In this document: one piece after another, positions 42,404-53,255 of the stretch
Numbering within the stretch: position 1 is the stretch's first letter
Layout: each line of letters begins with the position of its first letter
Assembly: GCF_004341245.1 (NCBI RefSeq)
Contig: NZ_SLWY01000008.1
Span: 143,560 to 207,559 of the forward strand
Direction of reading: 5' to 3'
Origin: Plasticicumulans lactativorans
GTDB taxonomy: Bacteria > Pseudomonadota > Gammaproteobacteria > Competibacterales > Competibacteraceae
Length of the DNA: 64,000 nt
Translations under genes and position numbers: made by a program
The notes under the pieces: generated by a model
Told to the model about the DNA's origin: nothing
Seen by the model: the letters and a program-made list of their open reading frames with translations, nothing else
Database searches by the model: none

Positions 42404-42632
42404 TGCCCAGCCAGGCCAACAGTTCGTCCTTGCTCGGCATCCGCCCGGACACCTTGACCTCCTCATCCACGACCAGGGCCGGTGTCGCCATGATGGGGTA
42501 GGCCATGATTTCGTCCATGTCCTTCACGTGCTCGAAGGTGGCGTCGATGCCGAGTTCGGCCACGGCCTCGCGGGTCAGTTGCTCCAGGCGATTGCACTTC
42601 GCGCAGCCACTTCCCAGGATCTTGATCAGCAT
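42399..42632 (-). CDS. Small thioredoxin-like protein (TM0996/MTH895 type)
   Basis: 77-residue glutaredoxin/thioredoxin-fold protein with redox motif CAKC (Cys10-Cys13) in MLIKILGSGCAKCNRL and cis-proline segment MATPALVVDEEVKVSGRMPS. This family (thioredoxin_3) commonly follows ArsP/DUF318 permease genes, as here, and probably supplies reducing power for metalloid handling (inference). The ATG at 42632 has GGGAG upstream and gives the family's standard length. A GTG at 42653 overlapping the permease stop is possible but adds seven residues. Its stop lies at the junction with the thyA fragment. Confidence 0.85.
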   Translation of the reverse strand: MLIKILGSGCAKCNRLEQLTREAVAELGIDATFEHVKDMDEIMAYPIMATPALVVDEEVKVSGRMPSKDELLAWLGT

Positions 42633-42649
42633 GAAGATGTTCTCCCGGT

Positions 42650-44080
42650 TCACGCCTTGCGGCGGGTTTCAATCACGTGCAGCGTGCCGACGATGAGGGC
42701 GACAAAGCCCGCCACCGCGGCTGCCAGCACTCCGAGCGGCATCCCGTTTATCCAGGCACCGTAGGTCAGGCCGGAAACGGTCGAGAACAGTGCCACCAGC
42801 CCCACGTAGCTCCAGGCCCGCAGCTTGCCGATGATGGCGGCGGTGATCAGGATGCTTTGCAGCGACAGTTCGGGGTCCGCCATCAGATAGGCGATCAGCG
42901 GCCCCGGGTGCATGCCCAGCGACAGGAACATCTTGGCGATGGGCACTTCGACCAGGGTCGGGAAGTACATGAAGACACCGAACACCACGCCGGCCAGATT
43001 GGCCAGGAGGGTGTTCTCGCCGGCCACCGTGCGAATCCACTCGGGCCGGATGAAGACGCGAATGACCCCGACCAGGAAGACGCCGAGCACCAGCAGCGGG
43101 AAGATCTGCTTCACGAACCGCCAGGTTTCCCAAAGCCACTGCCGGACATCCCAGGCATCGAAACGCCGCGCCAGCGGAACGAGGGCGAGGCAGAACGAGG
43201 CGACCGCCAGGGTCCTGCCCGTAATGGTCACTGCCAGGCCGGTAGCAACAACCCGAATTCCAAGAGCCGCGAAAACCAGCGTCAGGGCCGTCAGCCCCAG
43301 CGCTATCGGCGTAAAGCGGTTGAAACCCTCATCGGCCCTGCCCAGGCCCTTCCAGGCGAACGCGCCAATGCCGGCCAGCAGGCCGATCAGGATGGCGCCC
43401 TGCAGGCTGAGGCCTTCGGCGCCGACGGCTTCGTTGACCGGCACCCAGCGGTCGAGGGTTTGCTGGGCTGCCGCTGCGCCGCTCCAGTCGAGATCGATAC
43501 CGAACAGGACGGCCGTGAGGAAATCGAGCTTCAAGGTCCCTGAAACCAGCAGTGCGACCAGCGCGCCGATGAACCCCAGGGTCTTGCCGGGGATTCCGTC
43601 GCCCCCGGCAAAGATCCGGGCGTCAGCGACACGGGCGACATCGGTCTCGCGGAAGACGATGGCCATGATCATGCCGATGCCGATGCCGAAGGAGAGCGCC
43701 AGCAGGATGCGGGCGATGGCGAACTCGGCGCCCAGGGCGACTCCGGTATAGGCCAGGGCCAGAATATTGGCGGCAGGGGCGAAGAACAGAAAGGTAACCG
43801 CCGGGCCGAGACCGGCCCCCTTTCTGTAGATGCCCGCGAACAGCGGCTGGATGGTGCAGGAGCAGACCGCCAGCAGGCTGCCGGCGCCTGCGGCTGCCGA
43901 GTAGGACTTCCACTTGGGCGCATCCGGCCCCAGGAAGCGGATGATGGACGGCTGCGGCACCAGGGCGGAGAGCGCGCCGGCAATGAAGAACGCCGGCACC
44001 AGGCAGAGCAGCACGTGGGCTGCCAGGTAGGAGGCCAGGCTGTCCAGGCCGCCCTGAAACGCGGTCATCACCCCGTCCAT
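42650..44080 (-). CDS. ArsP/DUF318-family permease
   Basis: 476-residue inner-membrane permease with about 10 helices in two homologous halves. The conserved cysteine motif LAVCSCTIQPLFAGIYRKGAG (Cys73, Cys75) and TFLFFAPAANILAL are hallmarks of the PF03773 family. ArsP members export trivalent organoarsenicals such as methylarsenite; others are linked to metals or thiols. Within an arsenic cluster containing arsI, an arsenical or related thiophilic substrate is likely (inference). Sequence is less GC-biased than most of the window. 30 bases separate it from acr3 upstream. Confidence 0.8.
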   Translation of the reverse strand: MDGVMTAFQGGLDSLASYLAAHVLLCLVPAFFIAGALSALVPQPSIIRFLGPDAPKWKSYSAAAGAGSLLAVCSCTIQPLFAGIYRKGAGLGPAVTFLFFAPAANILALAYTGVALGAEFAIARILLALSFGIGIGMIMAIVFRETDVARVADARIFAGGDGIPGKTLGFIGALVALLVSGTLKLDFLTAVLFGIDLDWSGAAAAQQTLDRWVPVNEAVGAEGLSLQGAILIGLLAGIGAFAWKGLGRADEGFNRFTPIALGLTALTLVFAALGIRVVATGLAVTITGRTLAVASFCLALVPLARRFDAWDVRQWLWETWRFVKQIFPLLVLGVFLVGVIRVFIRPEWIRTVAGENTLLANLAGVVFGVFMYFPTLVEVPIAKMFLSLGMHPGPLIAYLMADPELSLQSILITAAIIGKLRAWSYVGLVALFSTVSGLTYGAWINGMPLGVLAAAVAGFVALIVGTLHVIETRRKA

Positions 44081-44110
44081 GTTCGACTCCCCACCGCTGC
44101 GGTGTCGCCG

Positions 44111-45175
44111 CTAGGTTGCTTCGTACCACGCCTTCGAGGCCTTCACGGCCCTAATCACCAGCAACATCGCCGGCACCTCGATGAGCACGCCCACCACCGT
44201 GGCCAGGGCCGCACCCGACTCGAAGCCGAAGAGGCTGATGGCGGCCGCCACCGCCAGCTCGAAGAAGTTGCTGGCGCCGATCAGCGCCGATGGGCACGCC
44301 ACGTCGTGCGACTCGCCCAGGTGCCGGTTGAGCCCGTAGGCGAGCGCCGCATTGAAGAACACCTGGATCAGGATCGGCACGGCCAGCATCGCGATCACCA
44401 GCGGCTGCCCGAGCACCGCCTCGCCCTGGAAGGCGAAGAGCAGCACGAGGGTCGCCAGCAGCGCGGCGATGGACCACGGGCCGATCCTGGCGAGCAGCGC
44501 ATCGAAGGCGGCCGTGCCCTGCCGCAGCAGGGCACGGCGCCAGCGCTGGGCCACGATGACCGGGATCACGATGTAGAGCACCACCGACGTGACCAGCGTG
44601 TCCCACGGCACGCTGATGGAGGACAGGCCCAGCAGCAGCGCGACGATGGGGGCGAAGGCGAACACCATGATGATGTCGTTGAGGGCAACCTGGGACAGCG
44701 TGAAGAGCGGGTGGCCGTTGGTCAGCCGGCTCCAGACGAACACCATGGCGGTGCAGGGGGCGGCGGCGAGCAGGATCAGGCCCGCGACGTAGCTGTCGAG
44801 CTGCCCGGCGGGCAGCCACGGGGCGAACACGTGGCGCACGAAGAGCCAGCCGAGCAGCGCCATCGAGAAGGGCTTCACGGCCCAGTTCACGAACAGGGTG
44901 ACGCCGATGCCCTTCCAGTGGCGGCGCACCTGGTGCAGCGCGCCGAAGTCCACCTTCAGCAGCATCGGGATGATCATGACCCAGATCAGCAGCCCCACGG
45001 GCAGGTTCACCCGGGCCACCTCCAGGCGCCCGACGGCCTGGAACGGGCCGGGCAGCCATTGCCCCAGCACGACGCCGGTGACGATGCAGAGGCACACCCA
45101 GAGCGTGAGCCAGCGCTCGAAGGCGCTCAGCGGGGCCGCTTCGACGGCCGCTGCGGCGAGGGTCGACGTGTTCAT
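44111..45175 (-). CDS. acr3: Arsenite efflux transporter Acr3
   Basis: 354-residue ACR3-type As(III) exporter with 10 predicted helices. The essential cysteine lies in LAAAPCTAMVFVWS (Cys141), with NLPVGLLIWVMIIPMLLKVDFGAL and the C-terminal SALIGASNFFELAVAAAISLFG. It extrudes arsenite produced by the neighbouring ArsC. It starts 15 bases after the arsC stop, in the same minus-strand unit. The ATG at 45175 leaves a 20-residue cytoplasmic tail before helix 1, typical of bacterial Acr3. Confidence 0.93.
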   Translation of the reverse strand: MNTSTLAAAAVEAAPLSAFERWLTLWVCLCIVTGVVLGQWLPGPFQAVGRLEVARVNLPVGLLIWVMIIPMLLKVDFGALHQVRRHWKGIGVTLFVNWAVKPFSMALLGWLFVRHVFAPWLPAGQLDSYVAGLILLAAAPCTAMVFVWSRLTNGHPLFTLSQVALNDIIMVFAFAPIVALLLGLSSISVPWDTLVTSVVLYIVIPVIVAQRWRRALLRQGTAAFDALLARIGPWSIAALLATLVLLFAFQGEAVLGQPLVIAMLAVPILIQVFFNAALAYGLNRHLGESHDVACPSALIGASNFFELAVAAAISLFGFESGAALATVVGVLIEVPAMLLVIRAVKASKAWYEAT

Positions 45176-45190
45176 GCGCGTGCCCCCGCG

Positions 45191-45694
45191 TCAGTTGCGG
45201 CCGATCGCGACGAGCGCCGCGTGCAGCGCCTCGCGGCCCATGCTCTCCAGCGGCAGGGCCAGCAGCTGCAGCATGCGGTAGCCGATGGCCTGGCGGGTCA
45301 GCTCGAAGGCGCGGCGCTTTCCCGCGTCCCCGCCCTCGACGCTGGACGGGTCGGGGTAGCCCCAGTGCACCTTGACCGGCTGGCCGCTGCCGCCGAAGAA
45401 GGCCGGGCAGGCTTCCGCCGCGGCGCTGTCGCACACGGTGATGACGATGCCCAGCGGCGGCGCGCCCGCGGTGGCGAACTCATCCCAGCTCTTGCTGCGC
45501 AGCGCCGCCGTGTCGATGCCGGCGTTCTGCAAGGCCTCGATCGCGAACGGATGGGTGCGCCCGCTGGGTGCGCTGCCGGCGCTGTGGGCGCGCACGTCGC
45601 GGCCGAGCCTGGCGGCCCAGTGGTTGAGCATGCCTTCCGCGAGCGCGCTGCGCGCGGAGTTGTGGGTACACAGGATCAGGACGTGGACGGTCAC
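45191..45694 (-). CDS. arsC: Arsenate reductase (low-molecular-weight phosphatase type)
   Basis: 167-residue ArsC with the phosphatase-like P-loop CTHNSARS (Cys9-Ser16) at the N-terminus and the general-acid aspartate in WGYPDPSSVEG. It reduces arsenate to arsenite, which Acr3 exports. The absence of the second and third cysteines of the thioredoxin-coupled S. aureus type at their usual positions (only ITVCDSAAAEAC is seen) suggests either glutaredoxin/glutathione coupling or an intermediate type. It starts 10 bases after the arsI stop. Confidence 0.9.
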   Translation of the reverse strand: MTVHVLILCTHNSARSALAEGMLNHWAARLGRDVRAHSAGSAPSGRTHPFAIEALQNAGIDTAALRSKSWDEFATAGAPPLGIVITVCDSAAAEACPAFFGGSGQPVKVHWGYPDPSSVEGGDAGKRRAFELTRQAIGYRMLQLLALPLESMGREALHAALVAIGRN

Positions 45695-45704
45695 GGCGGG
45701 GCCT

Positions 45705-46220
45705 TCAGCAGCACGACGACGAGGGCTTCACCGGGATGGCCAGCGGCTTGCCGCGCGGCGCGCAGCAGGCGGCCTGCGCGGGCCCGGTGGCGGGGGTCGG
45801 GGGCGGTGCCGGCGTACCGCAGGTCGCGGTGGTCGCCTGCTCGCCTTCGCGGAACACCGGGATGTTCTCCAGCGTGTGGAAGTGCTCCCAGGCGATGCCC
45901 TGCGGGTCGGTGATCCAGTGCTTCTCGCTGCGGGCGTAGCAGCAGGTGGTTTCACCGTCGTCGAGCAGCGCCATGCCGGCGGCCTCGGCGCGGGCCTTCA
46001 TCGCGGCCAGCTCCGCTGGGTCGTCGGTCTGGATGCCCAGGTGGTCGATGCCGGGCTGCGCGCCGCGCGTGGAGATGGCGAAGTTCACCGCCGGATCGTC
46101 GAGCATCCACTTCGCATAGTCGCGCGCCACCCGCGTCGGCTCGGCGGCGAAGAGCCGGGAGTAGAAGGCGATGCTCGTAGCCAGGTCATCGACGTGCAGG
46201 TGGACGTGGAAGCGTTTCAT
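45705..46220 (-). CDS. arsI: ArsI/CadI-type C-As lyase (vicinal-oxygen-chelate dioxygenase)
   Basis: 171-residue glyoxalase-fold enzyme. Putative Fe ligands His5, His60 and Glu112 and the substrate-binding vicinal cysteines Cys93-Cys94 (ETTCCYARSEKHW) match ArsI, which demethylates trivalent methylarsenicals to inorganic As(III) for export. The enzyme body ends near residue 125; a Pro/Ala-rich tail follows with extra cysteines (Cys near 135, two adjacent near 152, and a terminal SSSCC), perhaps a metalloid-trapping extension. GGAGG ribosome site before the ATG at 46220. It lies between arsR and arsC. Confidence 0.88.
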   Translation of the reverse strand: MKRFHVHLHVDDLATSIAFYSRLFAAEPTRVARDYAKWMLDDPAVNFAISTRGAQPGIDHLGIQTDDPAELAAMKARAEAAGMALLDDGETTCCYARSEKHWITDPQGIAWEHFHTLENIPVFREGEQATTATCGTPAPPPTPATGPAQAACCAPRGKPLAIPVKPSSSCC

Positions 46221-46242
46221 CGCGGGTTTCCTCCGGGATGCA

Positions 46243-46566
46243 TCAGCAGTTGGGACAGTTCCTGGCCGCGGGCAGGCAGGCCTGGCCCTGGCAGCAGTTC
46301 TCGGTGAGGTAGGCCAGCAGCGCATTCATGCGCTCGAACGCGGCGCGGTAGATCAGGTAGCGCCCCTCGCGTTCCTGCGTCACGAGGCCGGCGTTGGCCA
46401 GCTCCTTGAGGTGGAACGACAGCGTCGAGGCCGGCACCTCCAGCGCCTCGGCGATGGCGCCGGGCGTCAGCCCCTCGGGGCCGGCCACCACCAGGGTGCG
46501 GAACACCTGCAGCCGGGCAGCTTGGGCCAGCGCGGCAAGGGCGCGAACGACATCTTTCTCTTCCAT
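46243..46566 (-). CDS. arsR: ArsR-family metalloregulatory repressor
   Basis: 107-residue winged-helix repressor, first gene of the arsenic operon. The recognition region is TPGAIAEALEVPASTLSFHLKELANAGLV. The classical helix-3 CxCxxC site is missing. Instead cysteines cluster at the C-terminus: Cys91, Cys92, Cys97, Cys104 and Cys107 (ENCCQGQACLP ... CPNC). This matches the Acidithiobacillus-type ArsR, where As(III) binds the C-terminal trio. The start ATG at 46566 falls within the probable operator, and no ribosome site is visible. Confidence 0.92.
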   Translation of the reverse strand: MEEKDVVRALAALAQAARLQVFRTLVVAGPEGLTPGAIAEALEVPASTLSFHLKELANAGLVTQEREGRYLIYRAAFERMNALLAYLTENCCQGQACLPAARNCPNC

Positions 46567-46600
46567 ATTTCGACTATATTAGAAATATAATTGAAAGCAA
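46565..46600 (-). promoter_or_regulatory. arsR promoter and operator (probable leaderless start)
   Basis: Minus strand: TTGCTT (46600-46595) and TATAGT (46578-46573), spacer 16. Only six bases separate the -10 from the arsR ATG, so transcription should begin at or next to the start codon. Inverted arms ATATTTC (46565-46571) and GAAATAT (46582-46588) cover the -10 and start, an ideal ArsR operator. This is one of the most AT-rich stretches in the window. Confidence 0.75.
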
Positions 46601-46604
46601 GCGG

Positions 46605-46653
46605 CTGGATGCCAGCGCCGGCGTGTCAGCGATGCGCCGACGCCGGCATCCAG
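46605..46653 (-). terminator. Hairpin between thyA and arsR
   Basis: Long imperfect inverted repeat: CTGGATGCC plus GCCGGCG on the left pairs with CGCCG, GCCGGC and GGCATCCAG on the right (46605-46653). It lies 50 bases past the thyA stop on the minus strand and could end thyA transcription before the ars promoter. The following T-run is weak. It also resembles dispersed extragenic palindromes. Confidence 0.5.
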
Positions 46654-46702
46654 TGCTCCCGAGGGCAGCGTGAGGAAACGGCCCGCCGTCGTACGGCAGG
46701 CT

Positions 46703-47512
46703 TCAGACCGCGACCGGTGCGCGGATCGCCGGATGGTGGCAGTAGTCGAGCAGCTCGATGTGCTCGTAGCGGAAGGCGAAGAGGTCGTCGACCGTCGGGT
46801 CGAGGCGCAGCTGCGGCAGCGGCAGCGGCTCGCGCGTGAGCTGCAGGTCGACCTGCTGCAGGTGGTTCAGGTAGATGTGGCAGTCGCCACCGGTCCAGAT
46901 GAACTCCCCTGGCGCGAAGCCGCAGACCTGCGCGAGCAACTGCGTGAGCAGCGCGTAGCTCGCGATGTTGAACGGCACGCCGAGGAACAGGTCGGCGCTG
47001 CGCTGGTAGAGCTGGCACGACAGCCGTGCCGGCCCGGCCGCCGCCGGCGCCACGTAGAACTGGAACAGCGCATGGCACGGCGGCAGCGCCATGTGCTCGA
47101 TCTCGCCGACGTTCCAGGCGCTGACCAGCAGGCGCCGCGAATCGGGGTTGCGCCGCAGCTGCCCGATGAGCTGCGCGATCTGGTCGACGTGGCGGCCGTC
47201 CGCGGTCGGCCACGAGCGCCACTGGTGGCCGTAGACCGGCCCCAGCTCGCCGCTGGCGTCGGCCCACTCGTCCCAGATCGTCACTCCGTGCTCGCGCAGG
47301 TAGGCGACGTTGGTGTCGCCGCGCAGGAACCACAAGAGTTCGTGGGCGATGGACTTCCAGTGCACCTTCTTGGTGGTCACCAGCGGGAAGCCGGCGGCGA
47401 GGTCGAAGCGCATCTGGTGGCCGAACACGCTGAGCGTGCCGGTACCGGTGCGGTCGCGCTTCTCGGTGCCGTGTTCGCGCACGTGGCGCAGCAGGTCGAG
47501 GTAGGCGCGCAT
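46703..47512 (-). CDS. thyA: Thymidylate synthase
   Basis: 269-residue ThyA converting dUMP to dTMP with methylenetetrahydrofolate. The catalytic cysteine is Cys146 in [14 protein letters not shown], with [24 protein letters not shown] and GDCHIYLNH substrate-binding blocks and the C-terminal closure ending APVAV. Length is close to the E. coli enzyme. It starts 4 bases after the rlmI stop, probably co-transcribed with it. A decayed second copy of its 3' end lies at 42174-42403 beyond the arsenic genes. Confidence 0.96.
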   Translation of the reverse strand: MRAYLDLLRHVREHGTEKRDRTGTGTLSVFGHQMRFDLAAGFPLVTTKKVHWKSIAHELLWFLRGDTNVAYLREHGVTIWDEWADASGELGPVYGHQWRSWPTADGRHVDQIAQLIGQLRRNPDSRRLLVSAWNVGEIEHMALPPCHALFQFYVAPAAAGPARLSCQLYQRSADLFLGVPFNIASYALLTQLLAQVCGFAPGEFIWTGGDCHIYLNHLQQVDLQLTREPLPLPQLRLDPTVDDLFAFRYEHIELLDYCHHPAIRAPVAV

Positions 47513-47516
47513 GGCG

Positions 47517-48725
47517 TCAGGCCGGCAGCACGCGGGCGTAGAACGCCTTGAGGTACTCGGTTTCCGGGATCGCCGGGTGCACCGGGTGGTCGGGCGCCTG
47601 CTGGCCGCGCTCCAGGAACTGCAGGCCGCGGTCGAGGTGGCGGCTGCCGGCGAGCAGCTCGCCGCCGAGCGCCTCGCGCGTCAGGTGGTGCGAGCACGAG
47701 CACGCCACCAGCAGGCCGTCGCGTTCGAGCAGCTGCATCGCCGCCTCGTTGATGCGCCGGTAGGCCAGCGTGCCTTCGGCGAGGTCCTTCTTGCGCTTGA
47801 TGAAGGCCGGCGGGTCGACGACCACCACGTCGAAGCGCTGCCGCTCCTCGCGCAGCCCCTTGAGCACCTCGAAGGCGTCGCCGCGCAGCGCGCTCACCCG
47901 CCCGGCGACGCCGTTCAGCGCGGCGCTCGCGCCGACGTGTTCGAGCGCCGCGGCCGAGGCGTCGACGCAGATCACCTCGCGCGCGCCGCAGGTGGCGGCG
48001 TACACGCCCCAGGCGCCGACGTAGCTGAACACGTCGAGCACCCGCGCGCCGCCGCGCACGTACTTGGCGAGCCGCGCGCGGTTGTCCTGCTGGTCGTAGA
48101 ACCAGCCGGTCTTCTGCCCGGCGGCGAGCGGCGCGACGAAGCGCACGCCGTTCTCCTCCAGCGTGACGGTGTCGGGCACCTGGCCCACCGCCTCGACGTA
48201 GGCCGGCAGCCCCTCCAGCTCGCGCACCGGGCTGTCGTTGCGCCACAGCACCGCGGCGGGCTTCAGCACCTTGTCGAGCGCCGCGAGCACCTCGGCCTTC
48301 ATCACCTCCATGCCGGCGGTGGTGAGCTGCACCACGCAGACCTCGCCGAAGCGGTCGACGACGAGCCCCGGCAGGCCGTCGCCCTCGCCGTGCACCAGCC
48401 GGTAGTAGGGCGCCGGGTACAGGCGCTCGCGCAGGCCCAGCGCCACCTTGAGCCGGTGCACCAGCAGCGAGGCGTCGAACGGGTGCGCGGCGTCGCGGCT
48501 CACCAGCCGCGCGCAGATCAGCGAGTGCGGGTTGACGTAGCCGGTGCCGACCGGCTTGCCGCTGGAGGTCTGGATCTCGACCGGCGCGCCGGGCGCGAAC
48601 GCGCCGAGCGGGGTCGCGGCGGTGTCGACCTCGTTGCTGTAGACCCACAGGTGGCCGGCGCGCAGGCGCCGCTCCTCCTGCTTCTTCAGGCGCAGCGGGG
48701 CGAAGGAGGAATCGGTGGGGGGCAT
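47517..48725 (-). CDS. rlmI: 23S rRNA m5C1962 methyltransferase (RlmI-type)
   Basis: 402-residue SAM-dependent RNA methyltransferase. An N-terminal PUA domain ([23 protein letters not shown]...) precedes the EEHEH-like linker region and a Rossmann methyltransferase core: [16 protein letters not shown] (motif I), [15 protein letters not shown] (motif IV) and ACSCSHHLT (catalytic cysteine region). It matches RlmI/YccW. ATG at 48725 chosen; an upstream in-frame ATG at 48779 adds a non-conserved leader. Divergent from the FHA gene, and thyA follows it after 4 bases. Confidence 0.9.
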   Translation of the reverse strand: MPPTDSSFAPLRLKKQEERRLRAGHLWVYSNEVDTAATPLGAFAPGAPVEIQTSSGKPVGTGYVNPHSLICARLVSRDAAHPFDASLLVHRLKVALGLRERLYPAPYYRLVHGEGDGLPGLVVDRFGEVCVVQLTTAGMEVMKAEVLAALDKVLKPAAVLWRNDSPVRELEGLPAYVEAVGQVPDTVTLEENGVRFVAPLAAGQKTGWFYDQQDNRARLAKYVRGGARVLDVFSYVGAWGVYAATCGAREVICVDASAAALEHVGASAALNGVAGRVSALRGDAFEVLKGLREERQRFDVVVVDPPAFIKRKKDLAEGTLAYRRINEAAMQLLERDGLLVACSCSHHLTREALGGELLAGSRHLDRGLQFLERGQQAPDHPVHPAIPETEYLKAFYARVLPA

Positions 48726-48842
48726 GACGGCGCTCCGCAAAAAAGGCGTGGACTCTACCACCGGTGGCGTCCGGGGCAATCAATTCGCCGCGGCCGCATT
48801 ATGCTTGAGGCGCCCGTCATCGCGTCCAGGAGGAAGTGCTCG

Positions 48843-49412
48843 ATGCCCCCGAACAACCCGCCGCCGCCGCCGGGCGGCGATGCCACCGTGGTCCTGCGCC
48901 GCGCCACGCCGCCGATCGAACTGCCGCCCGCCGGCATCCTGCGCGGCGTCAGCGGCGACCTGTTCGGCAAGCAGTTCCCGATCCGCGAGCGGCTGCTGAT
49001 CGGCCGCGACGAACGCTGCGACGTGGTCGTGCCCTACCCCGAGGTGTCGCGCCAGCACGTGCGCCTCGAAGTCCAGGGCGGCAAGGTGATTCTGCACGAC
49101 CTCGGCTCGGCCAACGGCACGCTGGTCAACGGCACCCGCGTCAGCGTGACCGAACTCGTCAACGGCGACGACATCTCCTTTCACACCGTGCGCTTCCGCT
49201 TCGAGGTGCCCGGCGCGGCGGCGGCGCGCAGCCGCACCGAACCGCCGTCGTCGCTGCCGCCGGCCCCGCCGCGCACGCCGCCCGCCCCGGCAGCAGCCGC
49301 GCCCGCGGCGGCAGCGGCGGCGGGCAGCGCCCGCGGCACCCCGCCGCTGACCTGGCTGATCCTCGCCGTGGTGCTCGGCGTGCTGCTCGGCGTCGGGCTG
49401 CTGTTCATCTGA
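48843..49412 (+). CDS. FHA-domain membrane protein
   Basis: 189-residue protein with an FHA phosphothreonine-binding domain: [40 protein letters not shown] and [12 protein letters not shown] (residues about 50-122), with the conserved Gly-Arg, Ser-x-x-His and Asn-Gly positions. A Pro/Ala-rich linker leads to one C-terminal transmembrane helix ([21 protein letters not shown]), so the FHA domain faces the cytoplasm on a tail anchor. AGGAGG lies 9 bases before the ATG. The phosphoprotein partner is unknown; no Ser/Thr kinase gene is nearby. Confidence 0.88.
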   Translation: MPPNNPPPPPGGDATVVLRRATPPIELPPAGILRGVSGDLFGKQFPIRERLLIGRDERCDVVVPYPEVSRQHVRLEVQGGKVILHDLGSANGTLVNGTRVSVTELVNGDDISFHTVRFRFEVPGAAAARSRTEPPSSLPPAPPRTPPAPAAAAPAAAAAAGSARGTPPLTWLILAVVLGVLLGVGLLFI

Positions 49413-49498
49413 CGCGCGGCGGCGCCGGGGTCCCCGGGTGCCGGGCGCCGGCCGGTGCCGGCGCCACACTCGCAACCTCCCCGCCGAGGGCCGCCGCC

Positions 49499-51586
<2,088 letters not shown>

Positions 51587-51596
51587 GGCGCGCCGC

Positions 51597-53255
51597 TCAG
51601 GCGCTGCGGCGCGTGCGCACGCGCTCGATCAGCGCGGCGGTGGAGCTGTCGTGGCTGCCGCCGGCGCGACCTTCCAGCTCCGGCTCGATCGCCTTGGCGA
51701 GCTGCTTGCCGAGCTCCACGCCCCACTGGTCGAAGGAGTTGATGTTCCAGATCGCGCCCTGCACGAACACCTTGTGCTCGTAGAGCGCGATCAGCGCGCC
51801 GAGCACCGCCGGCGTCAGCTTCTGCACCAGCACGGTGTTGCTCGGGCGGTTGCCGGGGAACACCTTGTGCGGCACCAGCGCCTCCAGCGCCGCGCCGCTC
51901 ATGCCGCCGGCGGCGAGCTCGGCGCGCGCCTCGTCGGCGGTCTTGCCGCGCATCAGCGCCTCGGTCTGCGCCAGGCAGTTGGCGAGCAGCAGCGTGTGGT
52001 GGCGGCCGATCGGGTGGTGGCTGTCGAGCGGCACGATGAAGTCGCCCGGCACCAGGCGCGTGCCCTGGTGGATCAGCTGGTAGAAGGCGTGCTGGCCGTT
52101 GGTGCCGGGCTCGCCCCACAGCACCGGGCCGGTGGCGTAGTCGACCGCCGCGCCCTCGCGCGTCACGCGCTTGCCGTTGCTCTCCATGTCGAGCTGCTGC
52201 AGGTAGGCCGGGAAGCGGTGCAGCGACTGGTCGTAGGGCAGCACCGCGTGGGTCGCGGCGCCGAAGAAGTTCGAGTACCACACGCCGAGCAGCGCGAGGA
52301 TCACCGGCAGGTTGGCTTCGAGCGGCGCGCTCTCGAAATGGCGGTCGAGGGTGTTGGCGCCGGCGAGCAGCTCGCGGAAGTTCGCCATGCCCACGTACAG
52401 CGCGATCGGCAGGCCGATCGCCGACCACAACGAATAGCGCCCGCCGACCCAGTCCCAGAAGCCGAACATGTTCGCGGTGTCGATGCCGAAGGCGCCGACC
52501 TCCCTGGCGTTGGTCGACACCGCGACGAAGTGCTTGGCCACCGCGGCGTCGCTGCCGAGCTGCTCGACCAGCCAGGCGCGCGCGGTGTGGGCGTTGGTCA
52601 GCGTTTCCTGGGTGGTGAAGGTCTTCGAGGCGACGATGAACAGCGTGCTGGCGGCGTCGACGCGCTTCAGCGTCTCGGCCATGTGCGTGCCGTCGACGTT
52701 GGAGACGAAGTGCATCGTCAGCCCCGGGTGGCCGTAGGGGCGCAGCGCCTCGCAGGCCATCAGCGGGCCGAGGTCGGAGCCGCCGATGCCGATGTTGACG
52801 ACGTGGCGGATGCTCTCGCCGGTGTGGCCGCGCCAGGCGCCGCTGCGCACCGACTCGGTGAAGGTCTCGATGCGCTCGAGCACCGCGTGCACCGCCTCGA
52901 CCACGTTCTCGCCGTCGACGACGACGACGTCGCCGCGCGGGCGGCGCAGCGCCGTGTGCAGCACCGCGCGGCCCTCGGTGGCGTTGATCGCCTCGCCGCG
53001 GAACATGCGCGCGCGCAGATCCTCGACGCCGGCCTCGCGCGCGAGCTGCGCCAGCAGGCGCAGGGTGTCGTCGGTGATACGGTTCTTCGAGTAGTCGAGG
53101 AACAGCCCCGCGGCCTCGAGCGCATAGCGCCCGGCGCGGCCCGGATCGGTGGCGAAGAGCTCCCGCATGTGCACCTCGGCGATCGCCGCGTGGTGCTCGG
53201 TGAGCGCCCGCCAGGCGGGCAGGGAGGTCAGGTCGGGACGGGCAGGGGCGTTCAC
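51597..53255 (-). CDS. pgi: Glucose-6-phosphate isomerase
   Basis: 552-residue Pgi interconverting glucose-6-P and fructose-6-P. Signatures: [66 protein letters not shown] and the C-terminal [13 protein letters not shown] with the catalytic Lys. The GTG start at 53255 overlaps the hexR stop (GTGA), indicating coupling to the regulator. Length matches the 549-residue E. coli enzyme. Last gene of the zwf-pgl-hexR-pgi minus-strand unit; in a strict ED organism it serves recycling of fructose-6-P. Confidence 0.96.
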   Translation of the reverse strand: MNAPARPDLTSLPAWRALTEHHAAIAEVHMRELFATDPGRAGRYALEAAGLFLDYSKNRITDDTLRLLAQLAREAGVEDLRARMFRGEAINATEGRAVLHTALRRPRGDVVVVDGENVVEAVHAVLERIETFTESVRSGAWRGHTGESIRHVVNIGIGGSDLGPLMACEALRPYGHPGLTMHFVSNVDGTHMAETLKRVDAASTLFIVASKTFTTQETLTNAHTARAWLVEQLGSDAAVAKHFVAVSTNAREVGAFGIDTANMFGFWDWVGGRYSLWSAIGLPIALYVGMANFRELLAGANTLDRHFESAPLEANLPVILALLGVWYSNFFGAATHAVLPYDQSLHRFPAYLQQLDMESNGKRVTREGAAVDYATGPVLWGEPGTNGQHAFYQLIHQGTRLVPGDFIVPLDSHHPIGRHHTLLLANCLAQTEALMRGKTADEARAELAAGGMSGAALEALVPHKVFPGNRPSNTVLVQKLTPAVLGALIALYEHKVFVQGAIWNINSFDQWGVELGKQLAKAIEPELEGRAGGSHDSSTAALIERVRTRRSA

